NCBI GenBank assembly: GCA_014379205.1
Contig: JACMME010000236.1
Location: 1 to 51,763 of the forward strand
Reading direction: 5' to 3'
Source of the DNA: Gemmatimonadaceae bacterium
Lineage (GTDB): Bacteria; Gemmatimonadota; Gemmatimonadetes; Gemmatimonadales; Gemmatimonadaceae
Length of the DNA: 51,763 bases
Every line of letters begins with the position of its first letter. Position 1 is the stretch's first letter. Below the pieces are notes generated by a model. The model did no database searches. It saw only the letters and a list, made by a program, of their open reading frames with translations, and had not been told where the DNA came from. Made by a program: the position numbers and the translations under genes. Positions 43,806 to 51,763 of this stretch are shown in pieces.

Positions 43806-45128
43806 GTGAAGCCACTCCTGAGAATGGCATACGAAGGCGCAGGCGCCCTCGCTCGCCTGGCCGCCGAGGTTGCACCTGACGGCGACTCCAAGGCTTTGCG
43901 GTCGTTACGGGCGCGGCGCGGAATTCGGAACCGTTACTCCGCCTGGGCTCACACATACCGGGATCCGGAACGGCACCTGGTCTGGATGCATGCTCCTTCA
44001 GTCGGCGAGGGACTTCAAGCGCGACCAGTCATCGATATCCTTCGGCGTCGTCAACCAAACTGGCAGCTCGCGTACACTTTCTTCTCGCCGAGCGCCGAGG
44101 CATTCGCGCGCTCCCTCGCCGTTGACTTCAGCGACTATCTGCCGTTCGACACCACTGCTGACGCGCATGCTGCGCTCGATGCGCTCAAACCTGCCGCCCT
44201 CGTCTTCAGCAAGCTGGATGTCTGGCCGGTTTTGGCTCAGGAAGCCTTCAGTCGCGGAGTGCAACTGGGCCTTATCAGCGCCACTCTTTCGCCGGATTCG
44301 AGCAGAAGAAAATCCGCAGGGGCGGCGTTGCTGCGCGATGCTTATGCACTCCTGCATGTCGTAGGGGCTATCGATCCTGGAGACGCAAGTCGGCTCACGC
44401 AGCTCGGGGTTCGGCCGTCCACCATAACTGTGACCGGTGATACGCGCTATGATCAGGTGTGGGAGCGCGCTCAGGCTGCAGATCGTGAGCATGCGTTGCT
44501 GGCTCCGTTATCGAGTGCCCGCCCTACCCTCGTCGCAGGATCCACATGGCCTTCGGACGAAACGCCAATACTGGAAGCTTGGCGCACACTTCGGCTCACC
44601 TTTCCGGCAGCGCGACTCATCATTGCTCCGCACGAGCCTTCAGAAGCTCACCTTCAGCCTATCGAGCAGTGGGCGTCCGCGGCGGGAATCTCTTGCGCTC
44701 GCCTGGGGACGGCAGAAGCAGGCCAGCAAGATATCATCCTGGTAGACCGCACTGGTGTACTGGGTGACTTGTACGCGCTTGCACAGTGCGCGTTTGTAGG
44801 CGGCGGCTTTCACCGCGCCGGGCTTCACTCGGTCATCGAACCCGCGGCCTTCGGCATCCCCGTTCTGTTTGGCCCGCGATACAACGGTAATCGCGACGCC
44901 AGCTCCCTTATTGCGCAGGGTGGTGGTCTCTCAGCATCCTCGGCGTCGGAAATCATCGCCCATATCGCTCGATGGTTTGCGGATGAAGATGCGAGGAGCA
45001 CGGCTGGAGATCTGGCAGCCGCCATGGTACGAAATGGGCTCGGAGCCGCTGAGCGGTCGGCATCGCTTGTGGAAAGCCTGATGTCACAGGGAGCGGCCCC
45101 GGCGAGCAGGGCTGCGGCTGCCCAGTAG
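43806..45128 (+). CDS. waaA: 3-deoxy-D-manno-octulosonic acid (KDO) transferase
   Basis: Attaches KDO from CMP-KDO to lipid A precursor at the cytoplasmic membrane, which shows that the organism makes an LPS core. About 440 residues from GTG 43806 (ATG 43824 is possible); E. coli WaaA has 425. Family signatures are HLVWMHAPSVGEGLQARPVI with the catalytic Glu68, LVFSKLDVWP, LISATLSPDSSRRK, VTGDTRYDQV, IIAPHEPSE, ILVDRTGVLGDLYALAQCAF and the CMP-binding GGGFHRAGLHSVIEPAAFG then VLFGPRYNGN. The last block resembles Bacteroidota-type WaaA more than enterobacterial. The gene stands alone on the plus strand and converges on the EAL gene with 1 bp between stops, leaving no room for a terminator. Confidence 0.93.
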   Translation: MKPLLRMAYEGAGALARLAAEVAPDGDSKALRSLRARRGIRNRYSAWAHTYRDPERHLVWMHAPSVGEGLQARPVIDILRRRQPNWQLAYTFFSPSAEAFARSLAVDFSDYLPFDTTADAHAALDALKPAALVFSKLDVWPVLAQEAFSRGVQLGLISATLSPDSSRRKSAGAALLRDAYALLHVVGAIDPGDASRLTQLGVRPSTITVTGDTRYDQVWERAQAADREHALLAPLSSARPTLVAGSTWPSDETPILEAWRTLRLTFPAARLIIAPHEPSEAHLQPIEQWASAAGISCARLGTAEAGQQDIILVDRTGVLGDLYALAQCAFVGGGFHRAGLHSVIEPAAFGIPVLFGPRYNGNRDASSLIAQGGGLSASSASEIIAHIARWFADEDARSTAGDLAAAMVRNGLGAAERSASLVESLMSQGAAPASRAAAAQ

Positions 45129-45129
45129 C

Positions 45130-46770
45130 CTAACCCGGTGCTCCCACCGTGTGAGAAGCCGCCCGCACTCCCAATTGACCCGGACGATGCAGGAAGAATC
45201 CCTGCACGAGATGCACGCCCAGACGTTTCACGGTTTCGAGCTCCTCCGATCGTTCGACTCCTTCTGCGATTACCTTCGCGCCATGCTGCGAAGCAAAGCC
45301 CACCATCGTTTCGACGAGATTCTGCTTGATGAAGTTCGTATCGATCGAGTTGATCAGGGAAATGTCCAGCTTGATGAAATCGGGTTCGAGGTTGGCGATG
45401 GAACCCAGCCCCGCGTATCCGCTACCCGCGTCGTCCACGGCGAAGCGAAAACCGCGCTCCCGAAATTTTTGCAGCTTCTCGCGAAACTTGGGATAGTCCT
45501 TGATCGCTGTACGCTCGGTGATCTCGATGACCACGCATTTGGGATCTTCGACGTCGAAGCTATCCAGCTCCGGATCGAAGAAGTCGTGTGGGTCAACGTT
45601 GAGGAAGAGAAGCTGATCACCCGTGAGATGCTGAGGCATCGCCTCGATAGCTCGCGTGCGGCATAAACGGCTCAACTCCCACACCAGGTCCGCCTGGGCA
45701 GCGACCTCGAACATGACCTCGGGACTTCGAAGGCTGCGCATTACTCCGCGGGCCAGCGACTCGTAGCCGAATACCTTTCCGGTCTCGGCGACGACTATTG
45801 GGTGATAATCAACGTACACGCTACGGTCTCGCAACGTTTGCCGAAGGTCGGCCACTCGCCGTGCCCGCTCTCTCTCCTCAACGCCCTTCGCCGCGTTTGA
45901 GGCCTCGCGGATGCCGCGGTAGATCAGACGCTCGAGGCGTATCTTTGGGCTGTAGTAAACGTGCGCGGAACCGACATACACGTCGACGAGTGTCGCTATC
46001 TCCTCGCCATGTGCCGCTTCCAGCCGGGCTCCGACATGCTGCTGGAGCCGCACCGTCATGTCCGTAATCTCTCTGTCCGTGGCCGCCCTTGCGTGCTCCG
46101 TGGGCACATGAAAGAAAATGAAGTCGTCATCGTTGGTGAAGCTCACCATCATCTTCGTCGTGCGCAGCTTGTTCTCATCCAGAAACTCGCGCACGGCCGC
46201 TGACGTGCTTTCCAGCACGCCGTCGAGCTTTTCCCAGCCATAAATCTCCTCGAGCTTGCTGTACCGCACGAAATTGAGATACAGCACCACGAGCTCGCCC
46301 CGATCCTTGAAGGGTGCTCGCGTCCGCTCTATCATGACCGGAAGAGTCGGCAGCCCCGTAAGGGCATCATACAGCATCTCTTCGTACTCGACGTTTTCAA
46401 CGCGCTTCGCCACTTCGGCGCCGCTCGGCGTGGCGCGCGCAATGGCGGCGTGTATGCGCCATGTAACTTCTTCAGATGGCGCGGTGGTTCGATACCACTC
46501 GTCCACCCTGAGCTCGACGGCCCGCCGGCGCATTGTGTCGTCCGTGCAGCCCATCACCACGGCAATGCGTCGACCGCGCGCGCGATCCACCAACATCCGC
46601 TGCAGCGATGGATTCTCCGAAGTAATTACTATGGCGCGGAGATCGTGAACGGAGTCTATCGCATCCAGAAGCGCGTCACCTATCCGCACATCAATGCGCC
46701 AGGACCGCGCTTCCGCATCTTCAACGCTGACGGCCTCTGCATCATCTGTGAGGATCGTCCCCGCACTCAC
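45130..46770 (-). CDS. EAL-domain protein with degenerate GGDEF domain
   Basis: 546 residues. N-terminal receiver-like region (about 20-115) lacks an evident phospho-acceptor. The middle (about 130-290) has the GGDEF fold start (YDALTGLPTLPVMIERTRAP) but the signature is TNDDDF, so it should not make cyclic di-GMP. The C-terminal EAL domain (about 305-535) keeps the catalytic set: YESLARG (Glu), FLNVDP, VIEITERTA, FAVDDAGSG (two Asp), FIKLDISL, VIAEGVERSEEL and QGFFLHRP. It should therefore be able to hydrolyse cyclic di-GMP (knowledge of the family). The start is a GTG at 46770, 13 bp after the receiver gene, with which it is cotranscribed. Confidence 0.9.
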   Translation of the reverse strand: MSAGTILTDDAEAVSVEDAEARSWRIDVRIGDALLDAIDSVHDLRAIVITSENPSLQRMLVDRARGRRIAVVMGCTDDTMRRRAVELRVDEWYRTTAPSEEVTWRIHAAIARATPSGAEVAKRVENVEYEEMLYDALTGLPTLPVMIERTRAPFKDRGELVVLYLNFVRYSKLEEIYGWEKLDGVLESTSAAVREFLDENKLRTTKMMVSFTNDDDFIFFHVPTEHARAATDREITDMTVRLQQHVGARLEAAHGEEIATLVDVYVGSAHVYYSPKIRLERLIYRGIREASNAAKGVEERERARRVADLRQTLRDRSVYVDYHPIVVAETGKVFGYESLARGVMRSLRSPEVMFEVAAQADLVWELSRLCRTRAIEAMPQHLTGDQLLFLNVDPHDFFDPELDSFDVEDPKCVVIEITERTAIKDYPKFREKLQKFRERGFRFAVDDAGSGYAGLGSIANLEPDFIKLDISLINSIDTNFIKQNLVETMVGFASQHGAKVIAEGVERSEELETVKRLGVHLVQGFFLHRPGQLGVRAASHTVGAPG

Positions 46771-46783
46771 CGGAACTCTCCGT

Positions 46784-47182
46784 TCACTCGGTGGTGGTCA
46801 GGAGAGCAAGGTTGCGCTCCACCCGAAGCGCCAGATCCGGAAGATCCACGGGCTTCGTTATGTAGTCATCGGCGCCCGTCTGAAGCGCCTGTTGCTTGTC
46901 GTCCCATTCACCAAGTGCGGTTACCATGATCACACGCACGTTGCGACCGTGTTCCGGGTGTTGCTTCATCACCCGGCAAACATCCCAGCCGTTCCGACCA
47001 GGCATCATTACGTCGAGCAGCACCAGGATCGGACGCACGGTTTCAAATGCCGCCAGGGCCTCGTCGCCGTCGTGGGCGACCAGTACGGGGTGACCTCTCG
47101 ACTCGAGAAACTGACAGATTATCTCTGCGTTATCGAAATTGTCATCCACCACCAGAATTGGCGGTATGGAGCGCGTGCTCAA
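46784..47182 (-). CDS. Single-domain response regulator (receiver)
   Basis: 132 residues, a stand-alone receiver domain: acidic pair VVDDNFDNA, phospho-acceptor Asp in LVLLDVMMPGRNG, conserved Thr in VIMVTALGEW and Lys in DDYITKPVDLPDLALRVERN. There is no output domain. The start is TTG 47182, preceded by a TATAAT about 31 nt upstream. It is the first gene of a two-gene unit with the EAL protein, so phosphorylation by an unlinked histidine kinase could control cyclic di-GMP turnover (inference). No kinase gene is in the window. Confidence 0.92.
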   Translation of the reverse strand: MSTRSIPPILVVDDNFDNAEIICQFLESRGHPVLVAHDGDEALAAFETVRPILVLLDVMMPGRNGWDVCRVMKQHPEHGRNVRVIMVTALGEWDDKQQALQTGADDYITKPVDLPDLALRVERNLALLTTTE

Positions 47183-47211
47183 GAGTTGTTCAACTGATTA
47201 TCCATGGTGTA

Positions 47212-47217
47212 ATTATA
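47212..47217 (-). promoter_or_regulatory. Perfect -10 box before the receiver gene
   Basis: TATAAT on the minus strand lies about 31 nt before the TTG start at 47182. No good -35 is found at 16-18 nt, so an activator or extended contacts may be needed. Confidence 0.5.
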
Positions 47218-47253
47218 CCCCGAAAGGCAAAACGCGAGCCACCCAGAACTCAA

Positions 47254-47281
47254 AAGACCGTCCAAACTGTGAGACGGTCTT
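47254..47281 (-). terminator. Intrinsic terminator of the barrel gene at 47303
   Basis: AAGACCGTC at 47254-47262 pairs with GACGGTCTT at 47273-47281 around a 10-nt loop; on the minus strand TTTTGAG follows directly. It begins 21 bp after the stop codon of the barrel gene. Confidence 0.8.
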
Positions 47282-47302
47282 GGAGTTATCTGCCCGCAAT
47301 CG

Positions 47303-47962
47303 TTAACGCGATACTCCCCTTGGCCTCCAGACAAGCGAAGCACCGAAGGCGTTGTCGTCGAAGGAGTCTCCGCCCGCTACCAGGATGCTCGCGCGAAATC
47401 CGAGTTGCGGGTTGATCTCGAAGTCGGCTCCGAGATCGAAGTTTATCGAGAAGTCCAGGTTGTCATCGAAGCAAAGATCGCCCGAACAGAAGTCGAACGA
47501 CAGTCTCGGATGTGCGTACGGAGTTATGGCCAGATCCTGCAGGGCCAGACGCTTTCCCAATGTCAGCCCAACCGGAACGCGGATCAGCGTTGTCCCGTCA
47601 CCGAACGATGGATACACACCCGAAGTAAGCAGAATGTCGAGCGGAAGGTTCGGTTGCGATCCGAATACCGTTGTCGCGAATCCCGCCCCGAGCAGAATCC
47701 GGGAATCCAGATCGCCTCCATCGGATACGCCTGCCTCGAACACAAGATGCGTGGTTCTCCGAAAACCCTCTCTCCATTGTCCCACGAACGTTGTGCCGGC
47801 ATCACCACCACTCGCGATGCCGAAGTTGTACTCGCGCGAGACGTGCACTGGAGGTTGAAAAGACGGATAGTTCCACGCCTGTCCGTCGGCACGCTCCGCG
47901 CCCAGCGAGGCGCCAACAGCCACGAGAACCGTTAAACAGCGTCGAATGCTTGAATAGTGCAT
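47303..47962 (-). CDS. Outer-membrane beta-barrel protein
   Basis: 219 residues from the ATG at 47962, which has GGAG at good spacing; the frame is open upstream to 48076 but the signal peptide (CLTVLVAVGASLGAERADGQ) fixes the start. The mature part alternates hydrophobic and polar residues as in small outer-membrane barrels (RILLGAGFATTVFGSQ, IRVPVGLTLGKRLALQDLAI, FRASILVAGGDSF) and ends ASLVWRPRGVSR. A loop contains CSGDLC, which could be disulfide-bonded. No named family recognised. It lies 28 bp after another barrel gene on the same strand. Confidence 0.72.
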   Translation of the reverse strand: MHYSSIRRCLTVLVAVGASLGAERADGQAWNYPSFQPPVHVSREYNFGIASGGDAGTTFVGQWREGFRRTTHLVFEAGVSDGGDLDSRILLGAGFATTVFGSQPNLPLDILLTSGVYPSFGDGTTLIRVPVGLTLGKRLALQDLAITPYAHPRLSFDFCSGDLCFDDNLDFSINFDLGADFEINPQLGFRASILVAGGDSFDDNAFGASLVWRPRGVSR

Positions 47963-47990
47963 GCGTTCTCCAAGAAAGGTTAGGCGAAAG

Positions 47991-48707
47991 CTATCTGGCT
48001 CGACGGAGTGCGTACGACAGTCCGACTCCCAAAACATCTCCCAATGGACCCGCATCACCGGCTTCAGCTTCGGCACCGGTTTCGTACCCTACCGTGAGAC
48101 CAATCGAGCGCACGACAGTAACGTCTATCCCGAAAGATACGCGGAAGCTGCCTCCGTTGACCGCGGCATCGCCGGCATCGACTCGGGACCATGAATAAAA
48201 TGGTGCGACGTATGCAGAAATACCGCGAGTGGCACCGATCGCGCGCCTATATCCAATTGCGGCACCAGCGGGAATGTTCAGCTGACTGGTACCCTGTTCG
48301 GTAGCGCTTCCGGCACCCGCGAAAGCGGCGATGCCGAAGCTATCGCCAAGCTTGAGCAGCGCAATAGGGAGCATGACGCGGGCGCCCCACGCGAAAACTC
48401 CGTCGCCTTCGTCCGGCTTTGCGACCCCAGCACCACCGCTGATCTGAAACCTTCCGCTCGAAGGAGCCCACGCTGCTGCGCCCGCGAATCCGCTGACATC
48501 CCGCTCCATCGTGCGCCCATAGTTGACGCCAAGGGTGATTCCTGGATTCGAGAACGCGTTCTGTATGACGGGCTGTCCGGGCATCTGTGCGTAGCAAGGA
48601 AACGTTATCGCGGAAAGTACCAAGAGCACGCCGGTCGCTTTGCTGGCCGCGACTGGTGATGCCTTTCTCCAGGAGCTCCGACTCATTGAAACCATTGATG
48701 TATGCAT
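47991..48707 (-). CDS. Outer-membrane beta-barrel protein
   Basis: 238 residues. The signal peptide (KATGVLLVLSAITFPCYAQ, about 40) is followed by glycine-rich strands typical of porin-like barrels: SGFAGAAAWAPSSGRFQISG, FAWGARVMLPIALLK, LNIPAGAAIGYRRAIGATRG, FRVSFGIDVTVVRSIGLTVG and the C-terminal LGVGLSYALRRAR. The N-terminal 17 residues before the signal helix are basic and serine-rich, so ATG 48686 may be the true start. The gene is followed by the other barrel gene 28 bp later. Family unknown to me. Confidence 0.7.
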   Translation of the reverse strand: MHTSMVSMSRSSWRKASPVAASKATGVLLVLSAITFPCYAQMPGQPVIQNAFSNPGITLGVNYGRTMERDVSGFAGAAAWAPSSGRFQISGGAGVAKPDEGDGVFAWGARVMLPIALLKLGDSFGIAAFAGAGSATEQGTSQLNIPAGAAIGYRRAIGATRGISAYVAPFYSWSRVDAGDAAVNGGSFRVSFGIDVTVVRSIGLTVGYETGAEAEAGDAGPLGDVLGVGLSYALRRAR

Positions 48708-48752
48708 TTGAGCTGGCGTGCGGGGGCGAATAATCGGAATGGGCCACAGCTT

Positions 48753-48775
48753 TCCCGCTGTGTCGTGAAGCGGGA
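48753..48775. promoter_or_regulatory. Hairpin upstream of the barrel gene
   Basis: TCCCGCT at 48753-48759 and AGCGGGA at 48769-48775 form a 7-bp stem with a 9-nt loop. It lies 46 bp upstream of the barrel gene's start and 185 bp past the lipoprotein stop at 48960, so it could be a terminator or a leader structure. Confidence 0.3.
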
Positions 48776-48959
48776 GCGCCTATGATAACACCCTTTCAGT
48801 TCTTCGAGTCAGTGTGCTCGAATACCTTAAAGCCGGAAGCGATTGGGTGAGATGCATTCATGATCTCTACTCACGACGGCTGCAGAGCAGCGAAGCGCCT
48901 CGCGCAACGATCCGAAATTTGCACGCGAAGCCATGTTGGTGGCGAGGAACTTTTCACGA

Positions 48960-49430
48960 TCAACGCTCCGGTTTGAGGTAGAGGGCGTCCACACGCCCGC
49001 TCGGAAAGCCTCCAGCCCCCGTCCGGAACTGCCGCCGCACACGCAGTTGCGCGGGACTTCCCTCGGCAATGACCGCAGTATCAACCTGTGGTGGACGGTT
49101 GATGAAAACTGTATCGCTGCGCTGGGAATACGTGAAAGATAATGTGTCCGACTGGTCGTTATTCCCTGTCCGATACACCACTGAATCCAGGCCCGCTCCA
49201 GGTTTAAAGATCAGGCTTGCATCGACGATCAGTGTTGGGTCTCCGAAACCGCCTCCGTTGACGAGAAATGGAAGGCCCTGCGAAGATATACTCGCCAGTA
49301 TCCATCTGCCGTTTACAGACAGAACAGAGCCATCACCAGGATCGGTAGATCCGTCACACCCGAAAAAGCTCGGTAAGAAGGGCGCGATTACGAAGAAGTT
49401 CCGGCGGTTACGCGAAAAGCCTTTGGCCAT
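48960..49430 (-). CDS. Small lipoprotein, beta-sandwich-like, unknown function
   Basis: 156 residues with a lipobox (FLPSFFGC, Cys25) followed by an Asp/Gly linker. The mature core looks like a lipocalin- or META-like small barrel (GRWILASISSQGLPFLVNGG, DASLIFKPGAGLDSVVYRTG, DTLSFTYSQRSDTVFINRPP). It has the GxW start (NGRWILAS) and repeated two-residue Asp-Thr-type strands. I cannot name a family with confidence. It stands alone on the minus strand, with 244 bp to the next gene upstream. Confidence 0.65.
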   Translation of the reverse strand: MAKGFSRNRRNFFVIAPFLPSFFGCDGSTDPGDGSVLSVNGRWILASISSQGLPFLVNGGGFGDPTLIVDASLIFKPGAGLDSVVYRTGNNDQSDTLSFTYSQRSDTVFINRPPQVDTAVIAEGSPAQLRVRRQFRTGAGGFPSGRVDALYLKPER

Positions 49431-49579
49431 CCGATACTCCGTTGATTACAGGCTAGTCGCGCTCGAGGAATAATCTGCGACGTGAAGCAGTTCGACACGG
49501 CGCATGGACGTGTACTTGATGCATTCCCCTTGAGTCCTTGAGAAATACAGGAAAAGACCTGCTGTATGTCCCTCGAGCT

Positions 49580-49615
49580 AACACGGCGCGGCACCATTCT
49601 GGGCCGCGCCGTGTT
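49580..49615 (-). terminator. Strong hairpin after the lipoprotein gene at 49674
   Basis: AACACGGCGCGGC at 49580-49592 pairs perfectly over 13 bp with GCCGCGCCGTGTT at 49603-49615 around a 10-nt loop. It starts 58 bp after the stop of the minus-strand lipoprotein gene. The T-run is short, but stem strength favours a terminator. Confidence 0.75.
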
Positions 49616-49673
49616 CTGCATTCATTCCTTCGGGCCATCTCTGTCGTTCACGATTTCTCAGAGCGAGTGACAG

Positions 49674-50771
49674 CTATGGCCGACCCAGACGGATAATGTC
49701 CGGCAGAGCCGCACGCAGGATGATTGCCGGCCCCAGGCGATCGGGAACTTTGTTCTTGGATTCCAGCGTGACGAAAACTTCCGTGAATCCCAGGAAGGGG
49801 TTCGATCCCGAACCAAGCCCGGATACCGTGTCCGCATCGATACGAATCGAAGCCGCGAGTACGGCTCGCTGGCCAGCGGGTTGTACCAGTGGGTCCACAA
49901 TCAGGCTGTCCGCGTTGAACAACGACAGGTTTCGGCGTGGGAACGGAGCCGTGAACTCGCCGAGATAGACTGTATCTATTGGAGTTCTGGTTGAATCACC
50001 CTTCACCGCAAATGCCGCGTAGTAATATCCCAGCGGTGGTCTCGTGAGAGACGAATCGTTAATCACCAGGACGCTGCCTCGGACGTAGGCTCGCCCGCGG
50101 CCGGTAGGAATGAATACGAAGTCATCAGAACGATTCGCGCCGCCGTAGTTTCCAAAAAGTATCTGTGAAGTTCGCGAGGCCGCACCCGTAGCAGGCACCG
50201 CTGTACCTTGCCCGCGCCTCGCGAAGATGGGTCTTCGCGACGCAGATGGCGTAGTCGCCTGAGCGTTATCCTCGATAGTGACGAGGACCGTCTGAATCGA
50301 ATCGGAAGCTGTAAGGCCCGATTGAGCTCGGGTTGTTACAAAGACGACCGAATTACGCGGTCCCCCATTCTGAAAGGATGAGACGTTCTGGAAGGTGGTA
50401 GTCGTTGGCTGCGGAACGGGGTCGCCCAGTGCATTCAGCACCGTATCAGTGCGAGTGACAATGAGCGTTCCAGTCGCACGCTTGAACGATGTGCCCAGTG
50501 AATCACCCAGGAAAACCGTATAAAAGCCGCTCTCCAGCGTGTCCAATCCCGTCAATGTTACACGCACTGTATCGCGAACAGGATCTGCGGCGTTACGCGG
50601 GAAGGTAAATTTTACAGAACCTTTGGGAACGTTGCTTCCCGTGAGAACGAGTTGTATGCCGTATGCCGGATCGCCCACCGCATCCGTGGAAACTGCGCGG
50701 TCTGGATTGCATGCCGCAATCGTGAGAGCCAGGGCTCCAGCAGCGGCACGTTTAAATAGAAGAAATTTCAT
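49674..50771 (-). CDS. Lipoprotein with repeated beta-rich domains
   Basis: 365 residues with a lipobox (ALALTIAAC, Cys21). The mature protein is beta-rich and Thr/Asp/Val-rich (VRDTVRVTLTGLDTLESGFY, GTLIVTRTDTVLNALGD, GRAYVRGSVLVINDSSLTRP, AVLAASIRIDADTVSGLG), suggesting Ig-like modules exposed at the cell surface or in the periplasm. No named family recognised. Its ATG overlaps the stop of the upstream barrel gene by one base (TAATG), so the two are translated together; a strong hairpin follows the gene. Confidence 0.72.
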   Translation of the reverse strand: MKFLLFKRAAAGALALTIAACNPDRAVSTDAVGDPAYGIQLVLTGSNVPKGSVKFTFPRNAADPVRDTVRVTLTGLDTLESGFYTVFLGDSLGTSFKRATGTLIVTRTDTVLNALGDPVPQPTTTTFQNVSSFQNGGPRNSVVFVTTRAQSGLTASDSIQTVLVTIEDNAQATTPSASRRPIFARRGQGTAVPATGAASRTSQILFGNYGGANRSDDFVFIPTGRGRAYVRGSVLVINDSSLTRPPLGYYYAAFAVKGDSTRTPIDTVYLGEFTAPFPRRNLSLFNADSLIVDPLVQPAGQRAVLAASIRIDADTVSGLGSGSNPFLGFTEVFVTLESKNKVPDRLGPAIILRAALPDIIRLGRP

Positions 50772-51559
50772 TAGCGTTTCGCGGCTGGTCGTTGATTCTG
50801 AGTGGGATCGGAGTCGACAGGAGTATCACGACCGCTTCCCACGTTCGGAACGTATCGAAATCCGAGGCTTAGAACGAGATTGTTCACGCTGGATTTCCCT
50901 TCGGGCGGCAACGCAAAATCTTCCTCGAAGAAGATGTTCGGATTTCGACCAAGGCTCGGCTCCAGGCTGTTACGCTCATAGTCGGTGAGGACGAGGTTGC
51001 GAACATCCAGCTGGATACCGCTTCGCTCGGAGAACTGTATCGCGAAACCACCACCGTAACTGTACGAGGCACCATCCCACCCTCGTGCTCCGCGGTTGGT
51101 CTGGGGGTCGAGAAAAGTGCGATAGTAGCCTGCGCCTCCGGTGATGAAAGGCGTAAAGCGTCCCAGCGGATAGCGCAGCGCGCCGAGCAAACCGCCCTCA
51201 AGCAGCGTTATGGCCTGTCCTGTCTGGAAAAAGAACGTGGTGTCGCCGCTCGTGGGAATGCCGAAAGTGAGTGTTGTAAGAAAATCCTCAGCACGCGTAT
51301 TCGGCCTGGCAACGTGCACCGCTGTGCCGATTCCGAAAAACCGATTGATGTGATACTCGGCGTCCAAACCGAGAAATGGCGCCGTACGCAGGCTCGATGC
51401 GCGATCGAAATCCATAGCGCCAACTCTCGGCAGAACGCTGAACTCTCGCTCACCCGTCTGCGCTGCGGCGGGCAGCGTCAGCGTCAGTAGAGCCGTGATC
51501 GCAGCGAAACCGATCCGTTGCCCCCGACGGCGAAAACTCTGGATAGTGGCGTTAGTCAT
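50771..51559 (-). CDS. Outer-membrane beta-barrel protein
   Basis: 262 residues. The signal peptide (FAAITALLTLTLPAAAQ, about 34) is followed by a barrel with OmpA/OmpW-like strand patterns (PFLGLDAEYHINRFFGIGTA, TPFITGGAGYYRTF, YSYGGGFAIQFSERSGIQLD, VNNLVLSLGFRYVPNVG) and a Pro/Asp-rich hydrophilic tail (DTPVDSDPTQNQRPAAKR). It overlaps the PorV-like gene upstream by 4 bp and the lipoprotein gene downstream by 1 bp, a three-gene envelope operon. Confidence 0.78.
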   Translation of the reverse strand: MTNATIQSFRRRGQRIGFAAITALLTLTLPAAAQTGEREFSVLPRVGAMDFDRASSLRTAPFLGLDAEYHINRFFGIGTAVHVARPNTRAEDFLTTLTFGIPTSGDTTFFFQTGQAITLLEGGLLGALRYPLGRFTPFITGGAGYYRTFLDPQTNRGARGWDGASYSYGGGFAIQFSERSGIQLDVRNLVLTDYERNSLEPSLGRNPNIFFEEDFALPPEGKSSVNNLVLSLGFRYVPNVGSGRDTPVDSDPTQNQRPAAKR

Positions 51560-51763
51560 TGGCCGAACTCGAAAGAGAAGACCTGAACGTTCTGAAGATC
51601 GCCTACTGCGGTGTATGAATAGTCGAACGAGAGCCGGCGCGAGGAGACAGGTATCCGCAGGCCGAATCCACCTGAAAGCCCGTACGACGCACTCGAGCCA
51701 GTAACCCGGTCGTCGTTGTAGAAACGCTTGCCGCCACGCAAGTAGAAAATCTTGCGGAACGAG
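51556..51763 (-). CDS. PorV/UPF0164-like protein, 3' part only
   Basis: Only the last 68 or so codons are in the window; the 5' part lies beyond the edge at 51763. The visible end is GGKRFYNDDRVTGSSASYGL, then GGFGLRIPVSSRRLSFDYSY and VQVFSFEFGQ, which matches the C-terminal strands of PorV/UPF0164-type outer-membrane proteins. It overlaps the start of the barrel gene by 4 bp (ATGA). An internal ATG at 51741 opens a shorter frame but is not the real start. Confidence 0.65.
   Translation of the reverse strand, partial: SFRKIFYLRGGKRFYNDDRVTGSSASYGLSGGFGLRIPVSSRRLSFDYSYTAVGDLQNVQVFSFEFGQ

Overview
The window looks like a chromosomal segment of a Gram-negative, diderm bacterium from the Gemmatimonadota (inference). 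The reasons are the mix of a SusC/SusD pair, many lipoproteins and outer-membrane barrels, a KDO transferase (so an LPS-type envelope), PorV/UPF0164-like proteins, a GWxTD-domain protein and a RicT/PSP1 protein next to dnaE-accA-metG, in moderately GC-rich DNA. I found no rRNA, tRNA, CRISPR array, intact insertion sequence or prophage. About 40 genes are supported.

Layout. (1) 0.3-4.7 kb, plus strand: lpd and lipB (lipoamide dehydrogenase and octanoyltransferase), then a UvrD/PcrA-type helicase. (2) 4.7-9.3 kb, minus strand: a lipoprotein of the putative aminopeptidase family with a PorV-like protein, and an M30-like metallopeptidase lipoprotein. An imperfect inverted repeat lies at 4727-4812. 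(3) 9.9-17.0 kb, plus strand: a compact housekeeping operon dnaE-accA-ricT-like-metG. (4) 17.3-18.1 kb: two small convergent lipoprotein genes. (5) 18.3-22.9 kb, minus: an orphan susC-susD pair. (6) 23.2-26.1 kb, minus: lemA, then a TPM-domain gene, a nucleotidyltransferase-fold gene and a lipoprotein with an AgmX/TonB-like C-terminus. A lipoprotein gene diverges from the TPM gene.

(7) 26.9-38.9 kb, minus: the most interesting region. It is a ten-gene, tightly packed run encoding two paralogous beta-barrel plus coiled-coil proteins, a secreted coiled-coil protein, two large periplasmic TPR proteins, a small secreted protein, one TolQ/ExbB-type protein, two ExbD/TolR-type proteins, and a TonB-like protein with a glycine-rich linker and an AgmX-type C-terminus. 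The 1 TolQ : 2 TolR motor set, TPR proteins, outer-membrane barrels and AgmX-like protein recall the Agl/Glt machinery of Myxococcus. A dedicated TonB-ExbBD energiser for SusC-type receptors is the main alternative. A candidate promoter precedes the run and a strong hairpin follows it.

(8) 39.4-43.5 kb, plus: a translationally coupled trio of a TPR-GWxTD protein, a beta-propeller-like LVIVD protein and a DsbA-type thioredoxin-fold lipoprotein. (9) 43.5-43.75 kb, minus: a probable stand-alone small transcript with a promoter-like element, a 13-nt perfect Shine-Dalgarno sequence, a 21-codon reading frame and a 14-bp hairpin whose wobble pairs favour the minus-strand RNA. (10) 43.8-47.2 kb: waaA (plus) converging on a receiver-domain gene and an EAL-domain gene (minus). 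(11) 47.3-51.8 kb, minus: several outer-membrane barrels and lipoproteins, ending in a PorV-like gene cut by the window edge. Functional names rest on motif recognition by eye; no database search was possible.
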